Part shown: positions 30,944-38,929 of the stretch, piece by piece
Layout: each line of letters begins with the position of its first letter
Numbering within the stretch: the stretch's first letter is position 1
Assembly (NCBI GenBank): GCA_963575745.1
Contig: CAUYUJ010013903.1
Location: 142,001 to 206,000, forward strand
From: Prorocentrum cordatum
Taxonomy: Eukaryota > Sar > Dinophyceae > Prorocentrales > Prorocentraceae
Direction: 5' to 3'
DNA length: 64,000 nt
The notes under the pieces: model-generated
The model's database searches: none
What the model saw: only the letters and a program-made list of their open reading frames with translations
What the model was told of the DNA's origin: nothing
Program-made: the position numbers and the translations under genes

Positions 30944-31128
30944 GCCTGCCCGGCCTGCGGCCCGCCCGCCGCGCTGGCGGCGGCGCGCGCCGGCCGGCGG
31001 CGGCGGCGGGCGCGGGCGGCGAGCGGCGGCGTGCTCGCCGCGCTCGCGCTGGGCGGCGGCGCGCTGGGCGCCGCGCCGGCGCGGGCGGCCGCGGCGCCAG
31101 CGCGGGCGCGTCCAAGATCCAAGACGGG
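30944..31128 (+). CDS. Exon-like stretch with leader-like hydrophobic segment
   Basis: Begins after a GGCGCAG acceptor-like site. It reads ACPACGPPAALAAARAG, an Arg cluster (RRRRR), then ASGGVLAALALGGGALGAAP and ARAAAAPARARP. Arginines followed by an Ala/Gly/Leu hydrophobic stretch and A-x-A resemble a signal or thylakoid-transfer peptide. It could be an upstream exon of the thioredoxin-like gene, or the leader of a duplicated relative. Phase with 33863 does not match if the GTGGCC at 31129 is the donor. Very GC-rich, so a chance frame is possible. Confidence 0.3.
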
Positions 31129-31156
31129 GTGGCCAGAGGCAACAGTCGGGGGGGAG

Positions 31157-31374
31157 TACTCCAAATCCCTCAACTATTAATCGTCCCCCGGGTCGGATCT
31201 TTTCAGGCGCCTTTTTCGTAACCGGGGGGGTCTGGTTTATGAGGGCGCTTTCTTTGGATTGGAGCTTAGTGGGTCCCGTCTATTAAGGGGTCCGGAATAT
31301 TAGGTCGCATTTGGAGGGGGGTCGGTTTTTCAGGGGGGGGTGGGGGGGGGCGATTAGTAAGGGATTTGGAGTAC
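31157..31374. mobile_element. R11 MITE-like element, copy 2
   Basis: GTACTCCAAATCCCT and AGGGATTTGGAGTAC are inverted ends. The interior order (TTTTTCGTAACCGGGGGGG, GCGCTTTCTTTGGA) matches 5589-5805. Confidence 0.75.
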
Positions 31375-31384
31375 GGAGTACGGT

Positions 31385-31700
31385 AGGTTCGTGTCGCGTC
31401 GAACGGCGAAGAGCCCGCCTCTGGCGTTCAACGTTGAACGCCGCTGGCGACCCAGAAGCGGTCGACGTGGAGCGAGCTGACGTTTCGGACACGGGCGATC
31501 GTTCAAGGTTGAACGATCCCCGCGGTGTCAGGAACCAACGCCGGGGTCGACACGACAAGAAGCCGCGTTAAGCATGCGGGGGGGGCCGCGTCGACCCCCA
31601 GTCGCCCCTGGATCGCCGACGAGGCTCTGACTGGCGGCCTATCGCTGATCGATCGGCGGTGTATCGCCGATTCCCGGTCGATGTTTTCATCCCCTATTCC
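31385..31700. repeat. Two GC-rich repeats with palindromic centres
   Basis: 31385-31556 carries GGCGTTCAACGTTGAACGCC and is related to 4715-4925. 31588-31690 runs from CGTCGACCCCCAGTCGCCCC to ATCGCCGATTCCCGGTCGAT and is related to 43733-43866. Confidence 0.6.
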
Positions 31701-31740
31701 AGTCTCCCCTTATCGTTGCCCCTCAGGTGCGGCTCTAGAC

Positions 31741-32103
31741 TCGGCGGCGAGCGAGGGGGGGAAGTCAGAAGGGGCGGGCCTTCTCAGAAGGCTCGGGAGG
31801 CCTCCAGCCTTTTCAGAGGTCTTCTAAGCCGTCCCCGACGGCACCGAGAACTGCTCAAAAGGCGCGATGGCTTCTGAGAAGCTCCGCCGCCTTCTGAGAC
31901 GGCCTGCTCCTTCTCGCTGCCCCGCGGGGCGCGCCGCCGATACACCCCGCTCAGAAGGCTGCGAGACTTCTCAGAAGGCCTCTGGCCTCCTGAGAAGTGA
32001 TTTGTGTCTGCGGGGGAGCCTCAGAGAGCTTCTCAGGAGGACGGCGGACTTCCGAGCCTTCTGAGAAGGCCCGCCCCGTCTCACTTCCCCCCTCGCTGGC
32101 CGC
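31741..32103. repeat. R4 elements, two abutting copies
   Basis: TCGGCGGCGAGCGAGGGGGG opens the first. A CGCGGGGCGCGCCGCCG junction at about 31922-31940 separates it from the second, which ends CCCCCCTCGCTGGCCGCGG. Confidence 0.7.
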
Positions 32104-32204
32104 GGGGTTCTGTCCGTGATTTCTCGCGATGTTGCATCTCGGGATCCTGCTTGTGGGCACAGCCGAGGTTGAGGTTCGTTGCCGCGCTCGGCTTCTCGGG
32201 GGCC

Positions 32205-32490
32205 CTCGGACCCCGATCGGCGCGGGCTCTCATTCCCCCCCCCCTGGAGCAGGTCTTGTTTTTTTTGGCGCCTGTTTCAAGCATGGGGGCCTGGCATCCC
32301 TCGGACATGTATGTTTTTCTCGGCGAGGACCGTTGAAGACCATCCTGGACCATCGAGCAACAAAAGCACGCACGAAACCGAAAAGTGCACGGGAACTGGG
32401 CGTCCGAGCGACGGCAAGGGGGAGTCTCCCCCATAGGACGCACCGTTACAAGCAGCTGCATTAAGCAGAGGTCCGGAGCCATAACACCAC
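32205..32490. repeat. Dispersed repeat carrying an R18 element
   Basis: The outer repeat matches 5340-5500. R18 (32292-32413, ends CATCCCTCGGACATGT and GCGTCCGAGCGACGG) sits in its middle and is absent from the 5.4-kb copy. Confidence 0.55.
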
Positions 32491-32496
32491 CCCCCT

Positions 32497-32675
32497 CCTT
32501 CGGGGGTGGACAGACCTCCTACCCTGACACGTCGATTAAGGAATTGGCCGTTTTTGGTTCGCGAGAGGGCGTCGCAGCCGTCATTTTGGCGGGTCTAGGT
32601 TCGTCGGTTTCGGGCCCAGGCCGTTTTCACTAAGGGGAGGTCTACTAACGGGAGGTTTGTCCACCGCCGACTCCT
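32497..32675. mobile_element. R9 MITE-like element, copy 2
   Basis: Left CGGGGGTGGACAGACCTCC, right GGAGGTTTGTCCACCGCCG. Interior as at 21513-21684. Confidence 0.8.
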
Positions 32676-32804
32676 CTTCCTTTCCGCGCCCAACGTCGGA
32701 ACGCCGACTGAGACAACGCTCACATGATGCGAGCAGGCGTGTCGAGGGTGCCGCAGTGCAGTGCGTTGCACAACGAGGCCGCCGCAGGCTCCCGTTTTTT
32801 TTGC

Positions 32805-32963
32805 AGGAGGGGAAAAACCATACAGACACAATTAATCGCCGATCCCCAGGAAACTGTGGGAGAATATGGGAAGTGGGGGGAGCACGAAAACTTAGAAAAT
32901 ATGGGGAAATATGGGTAATCCTGTCGTTTTTGTGTATTTATTTGTGTGTCCCAGGGCCCCTCC
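32805..32963 (+). mobile_element. R2 element, complete
   Basis: AGGAGGGGAAAAACCATACA to CCCAGGGCCCCTCC (159 bp), with the usual ATATGGGAAGTGGGGGGAGC interior. Confidence 0.78.
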
Positions 32964-32984
32964 ATTTTTATCGACGGAGGAAGG

Positions 32985-33072
32985 GTGGGTCGTGGGTGGG
33001 TCGTGGGCCTCGGGGCGGATCGCGGGGCGGATCGCGGGGCGGGTGGGTCGCGGGTGGGTCGCGGGTGGGGCG
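32985..33072 (+). repeat. GGGTGGGTCGCG minisatellite
   Basis: About eight 8-12-bp GGGTGGGTCG(C/T)G or GGGGCGGATCGC units. Reverse-complement relative of the array at 55030-55330. Confidence 0.75.
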
Positions 33073-33324
33073 ACGATCACAATGATCAGTGGTCCGAATC
33101 GCGGAGCCCCTTCGCATCCACTTCTAACCCCCCTATGCCCTCAGCAACCGCCGCGGTCATCTCAGTGGCTGCGGTGGAAAGACGAGTGCGGGAGGCTTGG
33201 CCCATCGCTGGGCCGTTCCTGGGCACTTGGCTGGCGCCCCGCATGACGGCAGGCCAGTCCCATTCTGGTCCCGGGACGGGTGTTGCTGCTTGCGGTGAAG
33301 TTTGATTAGGGTTGTGGAAGTCCA

Positions 33325-33497
33325 TTAATGAAGAGGAAGCATGCTGCCAAATAATTTCCAGATGTCTAGAAGATGTTCCAAACATGTTTTAAATATGTAA
33401 ACGCATGTTTGGAACATGTTTAGAACATGCTTTACACAGTTTAAAAACATCTTTCACTCAATGATCGAATTGTTAGTGTCCATTGTCATGGCACCCA
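33325..33497 (+). repeat. R15 AT-rich dispersed repeat, copy 1
   Basis: GAGGAAGC(A/G)TG(C/T)TGCCAAA, TAATTTCCAGATGTCTAGAA, then AAACATGTTTTAAA-type palindromes, and GTGTCCATTGTC(A/G)TGGCA. The second copy is at 45985-46160. Confidence 0.75.
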
Positions 33498-33499
33498 CA

Positions 33500-33862
33500 A
33501 GATCAGGAGGTCGAGCCCGCGAAGTCGGGAGTACCCTTGCGCCCTGTGTCGGGACCCATGAGCCCATGCCTCCTACACTCCCATGACAGGGTGGCCCTCG
33601 AAGAGTCTCGCTTCCTCTCGCGCGAGTCATGCTCGACCGTGCACGCCGTGCCCTTGCCTGTGGTGTGCAGCTGGCGACTGCCCGCCCGCAGGCCTGGTGC
33701 GCAGGGCGCCCGGCTCTGGGCGCATGCCGGGGCCCTGCCTGGGCCCCTTCCTTAAGGCCGGGGCCCACAGGCCGGGCCCGTCCGGGGCCCGGGGACCGGC
33801 GAGCTGCTCACACGCCGTGCCGCTGCCAGCTGTTGTGCAGCGGGCGCCCTGCCCGCCCGCAG
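33500..33862 (+). repeat. Sequence upstream of the thioredoxin-like gene with local duplications
   Basis: 33500-33650 pairs with 30780-30943. A further tandem duplication (CGCCGTGCC...CCCGCCCGCAGGCCTGGTGC) occurs at about 33645-33700 and 33813-33870, so two identical acceptor-like CCGCAG sites precede the gene's first assigned exon. Confidence 0.6.
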
Positions 33863-36853
33863 GCCTGGTGCGCGGGGCTCCCTGCGGCCGGGGCCCCTGC
33901 GGCCGCGCCGCCGCGGCCGGCGCCGCCGCCCGCCCACGCGGCCACCGCGCGCCGCGGCCGCGGCGGCGGGCGCGTCGGGGCGGCGCGGGCGCCCGCCGAG
34001 GGGGGCGCGGCCGGCGCGCGGCGGGGCGCCTGGGAGCTCGCGGCGCTGCTGGGCGCGGCGGTGGTGGGCGGGGCTGCGCAGCTGTGCGCGGAGGCGCGGG
34101 CCACCACCCACGGAACCACCCCGACCTGACTCCGAGGCCCCCGGTTGCTCTCCTCCAGGCCTCGTAGATGGGGTCGGAGTACAGTGGGGCCGCGCATCAA
34201 GTAACCATCAGCTTTTCGTCAGGGTATCCTGGGTTTCTCCGTTCCTCCGCTGCGCGGTGACTTCCCGCAGGCGTTGGGGGGGGCTGCTGCGTTCGGGGCG
34301 CTCCAGGTTTCCCCTCAGGTGCACCTCGCGCACGGGTTCTCAGGGTTGGGTTTCGTGCGAGGGTTTCTTGCGGCCGCGCCCGCAATGTAGATGGGGTCAG
34401 AGGATCGAGCCGCATCGCCGATGCATCGACGATGCGGCTCGATGTGGAGCCCGATTTTCTCCACGCCGACGTCTCCGACGATGCACTACGCAGGCTTCAA
34501 CCCGTTCGCGCCCCCAGCTCTCAGGGGGCGCTGGCGCTGGAGCCGCCGGCTCGGGCCGCGCCGGCCGAGGTGCTGCAGGCGCCGCCGCCCATCCTGGAGC
34601 GGTCGTCGGAGAGGGCGCTGAAGGTGCGACGGGGTCTGTGCACAGCCTCCGCCGCCGGGAAGGCCCAGCCTGGAGCCGGCATGCGCCATCCTGGCCTGGC
34701 CAGGGGGCGGGCCCTTCTTGGGGGAACGCAGAATGGCAGAAGCACAAAAGCTCGGCGGTCCGCGCGGGTTTCTCGGATCCGAGCTGGACCCCCCCCTGGC
34801 GGCGCCTCCGGCGCCGCCCCTGGCGCGCTCCGCGCGCCAGGGAGGGGGGGGGCCCAGCGCGGATCCGAGAACTCCGCGCGGACCTCCGCGTCTTTCTGCT
34901 TCTGCCATTCTTTGCTCCCCTGTCGCTGCAGCGCTCCCGGGGCCCAGGGGGGGCCTGGCCAGCGGCGGCTGGACACGTGTAGAGTTATGTCGGGCGTGTC
35001 CCCCTACAGGGGATTTTCGACGAAGAATTAAAGATACCCTAGAAATGCAACAAAAAGGGCAAAAACAATTTGAAAAATAGTCCCCAGACTATGTTTGGAC
35101 TATTTTTTGGACTATTTGGGGTATTTTTAATTTTTCGTCGAAAATCCCCCTGTAGGGGGACCAGCCCGACTTAGGTGCAGAGAGACCTCGTCGCCCGATG
35201 TGTGCAGGTGGGAAGGGCCCTGGCCGAGCGGAAGGCCATCATGTTCGGGACCTTCTGGTGCCCGTACTGCGACGCGGAGCGCCAGGAGCTGGGCCTGGAC
35301 GTGTTCGCGGGGGGCCCCAGGCGCGAGGCCCTCGTGCGGTACGTGGAGTGCGACCCGCAGGGCGTGGGGGCGGACCCGGAGCTCTGCGGCGCCGCAGGGG
35401 TGATCGAGGGCGGCAAAGAGGGGGGGTGATGACGAGGGCCGCGGGGGAGGGTGGATATCATGGCGGGGGCCATGATCACACCCAGTGATAGCAACCCACC
35501 CTGACTCTAGGGTGGTGCTAGAGAGGTCCATACCGAAGCCCACCTCGATGACCTTGCTTGAAACTGGAGCTACCAGGGGACTGCCCCGCTCTCCAGGCGT
35601 AGGTTGGTACTCGACAAAATTTCTGACCCGATGTGAAACGTAAGAAGAAATCCACCCGCTCGTCGAACGAAAAGCCGATGGAAGGCGTCAATCTCCTGCG
35701 ATCGTGGCCCCGCCTGGGGCGGCGTTGAAAGAGAGACGTCATTTGATGGCGCCTCTTCTTATTTCAATGCGTCCCTGACCCCCCCCTGGGCCGCGCACGT
35801 GCCGCCGGCCATGATTTGCGCCGCCCCCCCCTTGGACGCCCCCCTCTTGGCCGCCCCCGAGGTGAGGAACTACCCCACGTGGGCGTTGGCCGCCACGGAA
35901 AAGGACGCGGCCAGGCCTTTCGTTCTCTCGCCGGGCGCCAAGGGACTGTCCGGTCTGGAGATCCTGACTGGGCTGCGGGAGGCCCCGCCCGCTGAGGCCC
36001 CCGCGGTCGCGGGCACGTCGGGGCCGCGCCAGCTGGCCGTCGCGGCGAAGCTGGGAGAGCAGGGGCTCACCTTCTACGGCACGTACTGGTGCGGCTACTG
36101 CGACATGCAGCGCCAGCTGTTCGGCCGGGAGGCCTGGGCGAAGGTGCCCTATGTGGAGTGCGACCCGCGGTGCAAGGGGGCCGAGGCGTCCAGGTGCTCG
36201 TCCGCTGGCGTCGAGGCCTACCCGGAGTGGGTATCTGCCGACGGCAGGCACTTCAGCGGCCTCCAGAGCCTGGACGAGCTGGAGGCCATCATGGGCGGCA
36301 AGGGCGTGCCGGCAGGCAATATCCGCGGCGCAATACTTATATCTGAATTCCTCACTTCCCCCCATCGCTGGCCTCCGATTGCAATCGGCGGCGAGCGAGC
36401 GAGGGGGGGAAGTGAGGAGGAGAAGGCCTTCTCAGAGGGCGGCGGGATGTCTCAGAAGCCCCCGCGCCCTCCGAGAAGTCTCCTGTGTCCCTGGGGAAGG
36501 CGCAGCAAACTTCGCAGAAGGCCGGGGGACCTCCGAGCCTTCAGAAAGGGCCCGCCCCTTCTGACTTTCGCCGAGCGCGTTCCACTATTCGCAAAGTGCC
36601 TTCTCGCAAACGCCCGAAAAACATTTGTGTATTTCAATGTAATTTATCGTAGATCCTCCACGGCGGATTCAGGCCATCTGCGAGTAGCTACTCTGCGAGT
36701 AGTGGAACGCGCTCGTCCAGACTTCCCCCCCTCGCTCGCCGCCGAGGCAAGCCCGCCGCGGGGCCCACGGTGCTGCCCATGCCCGGCGCCCCCGGCGCAG
36801 ACCCCGCGTGCGAGGACTGCAGGGTCCCCGCCGGCGTGGCGGGCCGCCTGTGA
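33863..36853 (+). CDS. Plastid (thylakoid-lumen) tandem thioredoxin-like protein, 5' incomplete, six exons
   Basis: Exons 33863-34083, 34518-34623, 34932-34976, 35175-35399, 35862-36315 and 36747-36853 join in frame (385 residues) to TGA. Residues 1-55 are Ala/Pro/Arg-rich. A twin Arg (53-54), then a hydrophobic segment AWELAALLGAAVVGGAAQL (56-74) and SQGALA, resemble a Tat-type thylakoid transfer signal. Two thioredoxin-like domains follow, with FWCPYC (active Cys 153/156) and YWCGYC (276/279), each followed by a YVECDP strand and a YP(T/E)W cis-Pro-type motif. The closest known type is the thioredoxin-like domain fused to VKOR in LTO1; no VKOR membrane domain was seen. The C-terminus holds PACEDC. 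The first start codon and upstream exons are unknown. The role (lumenal disulfide formation or isomerisation) is inferred. Confidence 0.72.
34084..34517 (+). other. Intron 1 of the thioredoxin-like gene, built of repeats
   Basis: GTGCGCGG...CCCCCAG, 434 bp, phase 2. It contains an R17 copy (34205-34390) and an R12 hairpin (34389-34452: GATGGGGTCAGAGGATCG, CATCGCCGATGCATCGACGA). Borders were chosen because they preserve frame and restore a signal-peptide-like junction; a nearby alternative acceptor (TCTCAG at 34523) cannot be excluded. Confidence 0.5.
34624..34931 (+). other. Intron 2 of the thioredoxin-like gene, carrying an R3 foldback
   Basis: GTGCGACG...CGCTGCAG, 308 bp, phase 0. An R3 hairpin occupies 34721-34920 (GCAGAATGGCAGAAGCACAA and TTCTGCTTCTGCCATTCTTT are its arms). 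CGCTGAAG at the donor side and CGCTGCAG at the acceptor side differ by one base. Confidence 0.6.
34977..35174 (+). mobile_element. Intron 3 = complete R1 element (introner)
   Basis: The R1 element is 34985-35174 (TTATGTCGGGCGTGTCCCCC to GACCAGCCCGACTTAG). Flanking GTGTAGAG (34977-34984) and GTGCAGAG (35175-35182) form its 8-bp duplication. The left copy supplies the GT donor. The mutated element terminus TTAG, instead of TTAA, supplies the AG acceptor. Splicing restores ...GGACAC|GTGCAGAG in frame (phase 0), that is, the presumed pre-insertion exon. Confidence 0.8.
35175..35399 (+). CDS. Exon 4, first thioredoxin-like domain (N-terminal half)
   Basis: Encodes QRDLVARCVQVGRALAERK, then the strand AIMFGTFWCPYCDAERQELG, with the CPYC centre at 35259-35270. 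A variable loop, then RYVECDPQGVGADPELCGAA follow. It lacks the second half of a thioredoxin-like domain (the YPTW segment), which is supplied by exon 5. That is why an intron is placed at GTGATC (35400), where otherwise an in-frame stop follows 27 bases later. Confidence 0.75.
35400..35861 (+). other. Intron 4 of the thioredoxin-like gene
   Basis: GTGATC...CCCGAG, 462 bp, phase 0. It contains the repeat shared with 18547-18734 (GGCAAAGAGGGGGGGTGATG near its left end; GTGCCGCCGGCCATGATTTG near its right end). GGTGA occurs at both borders. The middle (about 35500-35740) is unassigned. Confidence 0.65.
35862..36315 (+). CDS. Exon 5, end of first and most of second thioredoxin-like domain
   Basis: Begins VRNYPTWAL and continues through KGLSGLEILTGLREAPPAEA (end of domain 1 and linker). 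Then KLGEQGLTFYGTYWCGYCDM, with CGYC at 36090-36101, and the following AWAKVPYVECDPRCKGAEAS. Next GVEAYPEWVSADGRHFSGLQ and SLDELEAIMGGKG end domain 2. Extra Cys at the CDPRC and SRCSS positions are conserved between the two domains only in part. Confidence 0.8.
36316..36746 (+). other. Intron 5 (GC-AG) carrying nested R4 and R5 elements
   Basis: GCAATATCC...GCCGAG, 431 bp, phase 1. AGGCAA occurs at both junctions. Splicing yields VPAGKPAAGPTVLPMPG and a stop. An R4 palindrome (36386-36744) fills most of the intron, and an R5 element (36568-36719) is inserted in that R4. A GC donor is a minor class in most eukaryotes but frequent in dinoflagellates. Confidence 0.62.
36563..36724. mobile_element. 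R5 152-bp MITE with 5-bp TSD, nested in R4
   Basis: Element 36568-36719, TCGCCGAGCGCGTTCCACTA to TAGTGGAACGCGCTCGTCCA. GACTT lies on both sides (36563-36567 and 36720-36724). Removing the element and one GACTT rejoins the R4 right end CTTCTGACTTCCCCCCCTCG, as in intact R4 copies. Confidence 0.9.
36747..36853 (+). CDS. Exon 6, C-terminal tail of the thioredoxin-like protein
   Basis: Encodes KPAAGPTVLPMPGAPGADPA, then CEDCRVPAGVAGRL and TGA (36851-36853). The CEDC pair could be a terminal redox or metal-binding motif. The assignment rests on frame continuity across the GC-AG intron. An alternative is that a donor inside this exon leads to the GPAVLPRGLAP-type frame at 37.4 kb. Confidence 0.55.
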
Positions 36854-37153
36854 CTCCCCGCGGGCGGGCCGCCGCTCGCGGCCGAAGAGGCCACTGCGGT
36901 GCGCCGGAGACCGTCGGGAGCGCAAGAGGGGCGTGCACGTGCACGAGTCCACCTTGGCTTCGGACGTGCGCGCTGCGCGAGCGCTCGTGTCACAAGGCTG
37001 GTCTCGCGGGCTGGGCTGGGGGGCCGTGTCCATGTGGCGGGGGCACAGCGAGCGGGGGCGCGGGGAACGGCGACTTCCACCTCTGGCTGTGCCCCCGTTT
37101 TGGGGGCCCTGGGCACCGCAGACGGGGCACAGCGAAGTGGGGGCATGTGGCAG
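36854..37153. other. Unassigned GC-rich sequence after the gene
   Basis: Several frames are open without recognised domains. No polyadenylation or terminator signal was identified. Confidence 0.3.
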
Positions 37154-37331
37154 GCAGTCAGCCCGCATGGCGAGGATGGGCAACATTCCCAAGGGCACCG
37201 TTGCATCCTTGCCTCCTCGGCCCATCCTCAGCGACTTCCGCTGGCCCCGCGCCCCGCCTGCATCGTGTCGACATGGCCTTCCAGGACCCCCGCGCCCTTG
37301 CCGCGCACCCTTGCGATGCGGGTGGACTGCA
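37154..37331. mobile_element. R6 pogo/Tc1-like MITE, diverged
   Basis: GGCAGTCAGCCCGCATGGCG and TTGCGATGCGGGTGGACTGC are inverted. Interior GGATGGGCAACATTCCCAAG as in other copies. Confidence 0.7.
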
Positions 37332-37584
37332 TGCGGAAGAGCCCGGGCCCCCGCCCGGCGGGGCCCCCGCCGACGCAGCCCCGAGGCCATGGGCCCCGCG
37401 GTGCTGCCGCGCGGCCTGGCGCCCTCGGCGCAGGCTCTCTCGGCCAGGGCCGCGGGGCCCCCCGCCGGCGCGGCGGGCGCCGCTCGCGGCCCCCCGGGCG
37501 GGCCGCGGGAGGCGCTCAGCGGCCGCCGCGGGCTCCGAGAGGGAGGGGCGGCGTCGGAGGCGTCGGGTCGCCGTGGCGCTGCCG
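37332..37584 (+). CDS. Exon-like stretch between R6 and R1
   Basis: A plus frame reads MGPAVLPRGLAPSAQALSAR, AAGPPAGAAGAARGPPGGPR and EALSGRRGLREGGAASEASG. The opening resembles the GPTVLPMPGAP of exon 6 of the thioredoxin-like gene, suggesting a duplicated or alternative 3' exon. An overlapping Arg-rich frame is also open. No family recognised. Confidence 0.25.
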
Positions 37585-37757
37585 TGGAGTCGGGCGGGTC
37601 CCTTTGCAGGAGGAAAAGGCAAGAGCAGTCAGAACAACAGTGTGGTGACCATGCTCCGTGCTCGTACGATTGTTTCTGACACCTGTTGGACTCTTTTGAA
37701 GCTTTCCTTCCGGAACCCGCGTGTGATTAAGAGGACATGCCCGCTCTAACGGTGCTG
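37577..37757 (+). mobile_element. R1 element with decayed 8-bp TSD
   Basis: Element 37585-37749: TGGAGTCGGGCGGGTCCCTT to GAGGACATGCCCGCTCTAA (165 bp). Flanks CGCTGCCG and CGGTGCTG match at six of eight positions. Confidence 0.7.
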
Positions 37758-37842
37758 TTCGGCGGGGCGTGCCTCACTCCGGGCACAGCAAAAGAGCCAC
37801 AACCACGGTCGAGCGGATTCTTCTGGAGGGCTCGGCCACACG

Positions 37843-38003
37843 CAGAGGGGGGTATGAGGGGAGAGGGAGGTTTTTTTTGGAAGCACCCCTGCTTCTTAGA
37901 AGGCGCAGGTCTTGTCTGTAGATACAGGGCCGACGCCTGCTAAGAAGCAGCTTCCTTACAAGAAGCCTCTCCCCCTTGCCCTGCCCCCTTGTGCGCGCCG
38001 CCA
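37843..38003. repeat. R13 palindromic element, copy 2
   Basis: CGCAGAGGGGGGTATGAGGG, AAGCACCCCTGCTTCTTAGA and CCCCCTTGTGCGCGCCGCC align with 593-748. Confidence 0.7.
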
Positions 38004-38346
38004 AGGGGCCTATCGGGGAAGAACCCGCCGACCTCAACATGAGCACTTTGGTTGTGGTTGTGGTCGATTTGGCCGTCGGGGACGCCCACATCGACTACAA
38101 CCAGTGCTAAGCTGGTGTCGCTGTTCTGACGAATGTTGGCGTGCGCAAGACATCCCCCCGGTTGCGTACTCGCTGTAGCCGTGGCCGCTTGCTACCCTTG
38201 CATTCACAGACGCGGGCGCGACGTACCAGAGGAGCAAGGGGTCATGATTTTGGACGCCCGAAATGGGTACCGAAAAAATCGGTACAATGCCCCCTGTTGC
38301 ACCACCCCCTTTCAGTTGGACCCCCTTTCGGGTCAACCACAGGGCT

Positions 38347-38480
38347 GGACCTGAACGGTGTTTTTGGTGATTTCGTGTGCCGTTTTTGTTTCGACTTCGT
38401 TGTGCGGTAAAGGCGGATTCGAGTCAAAAGCGTAGGACAACGAAAACAAAACCAAAACGAAGAGCACCGTTTAGGTTCAG
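38347..38480. repeat. Imperfect hairpin, single copy
   Basis: ACCTGAACGGTGTTTTTGG at the left is complementary to AAAACGAAGAGCACCGTTTAGGTTC at the right. TTTTTGTTTCGACTTCGTTG and CAACGAAAACAAAACC continue the stem. May be a MITE; no second copy seen. Confidence 0.5.
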
Positions 38481-38589
38481 CAACGACGCGCAGAGGAACA
38501 AGCGTCCCGGGCAGAGCCGCGCGCACCACGACGAGAGCGACGCCGACGACGGAGAACACGCGGTGAGGTCAGGAAGAGAGAGGGATATA

Positions 38590-38700
38590 GATAGTCAGGT
38601 CGAATACATCTAGGTCGATATGTATGTATATATATGTATATATATACACATATATATATACATCTATATAAAGTTCGGTACACGCACCTATATATATAGC

Positions 38701-38731
<31 letters not shown>

Positions 38732-38780
38732 GAACAAAAACACAAAGAGCGAGAGAGAGAGAGAGAGAGAGGGGCGACGA
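38590..38780 (+). repeat. (TA)n-rich and (GA)n microsatellites
   Basis: ATATATACATATATG-type runs (38620-38700) followed by two GAGAGAGA blocks (38700-38780). The only strongly AT-rich spot near the next exon-like piece. Confidence 0.85.
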
Positions 38781-38786
38781 CCGTCC

Positions 38787-38911
38787 ATGCGGCCCCGTCG
38801 CCCCGCCGTGCGCCGGCGGGAGGAGGCCGCCGCGAGGGCCGCGGAGGCGCGGGCGGACGAGGAGGCCGCGCGGGCCGAGCTGGAGGCCCCGCCCCGCCGC
38901 AGGGCCGGGAG
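38787..38911 (+). CDS. Exon-like stretch, coiled-coil type
   Basis: An ATG follows the (GA)n tract. The frame reads MRPRRPAVRRREEAAARAAE, ARADEEAARAELEAPPRRRA, then GR before a GTTGGC donor-like site at 38912. Regular Ala/Glu/Arg spacing suggests a coiled coil. No family is recognised, and such frames also arise by chance in GCC/GAG-rich DNA. Confidence 0.35.
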
Positions 38912-38929
38912 GTTGGCTGTTTTATCGGG

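Noticed and set aside
35799-37679. Single 626-codon frame around the second thioredoxin-like domain
   Set aside because: Only 35862-36315 is coding-like. The frame then runs through R4, R5 and R6 elements; splicing to 36747 gives a better protein end.
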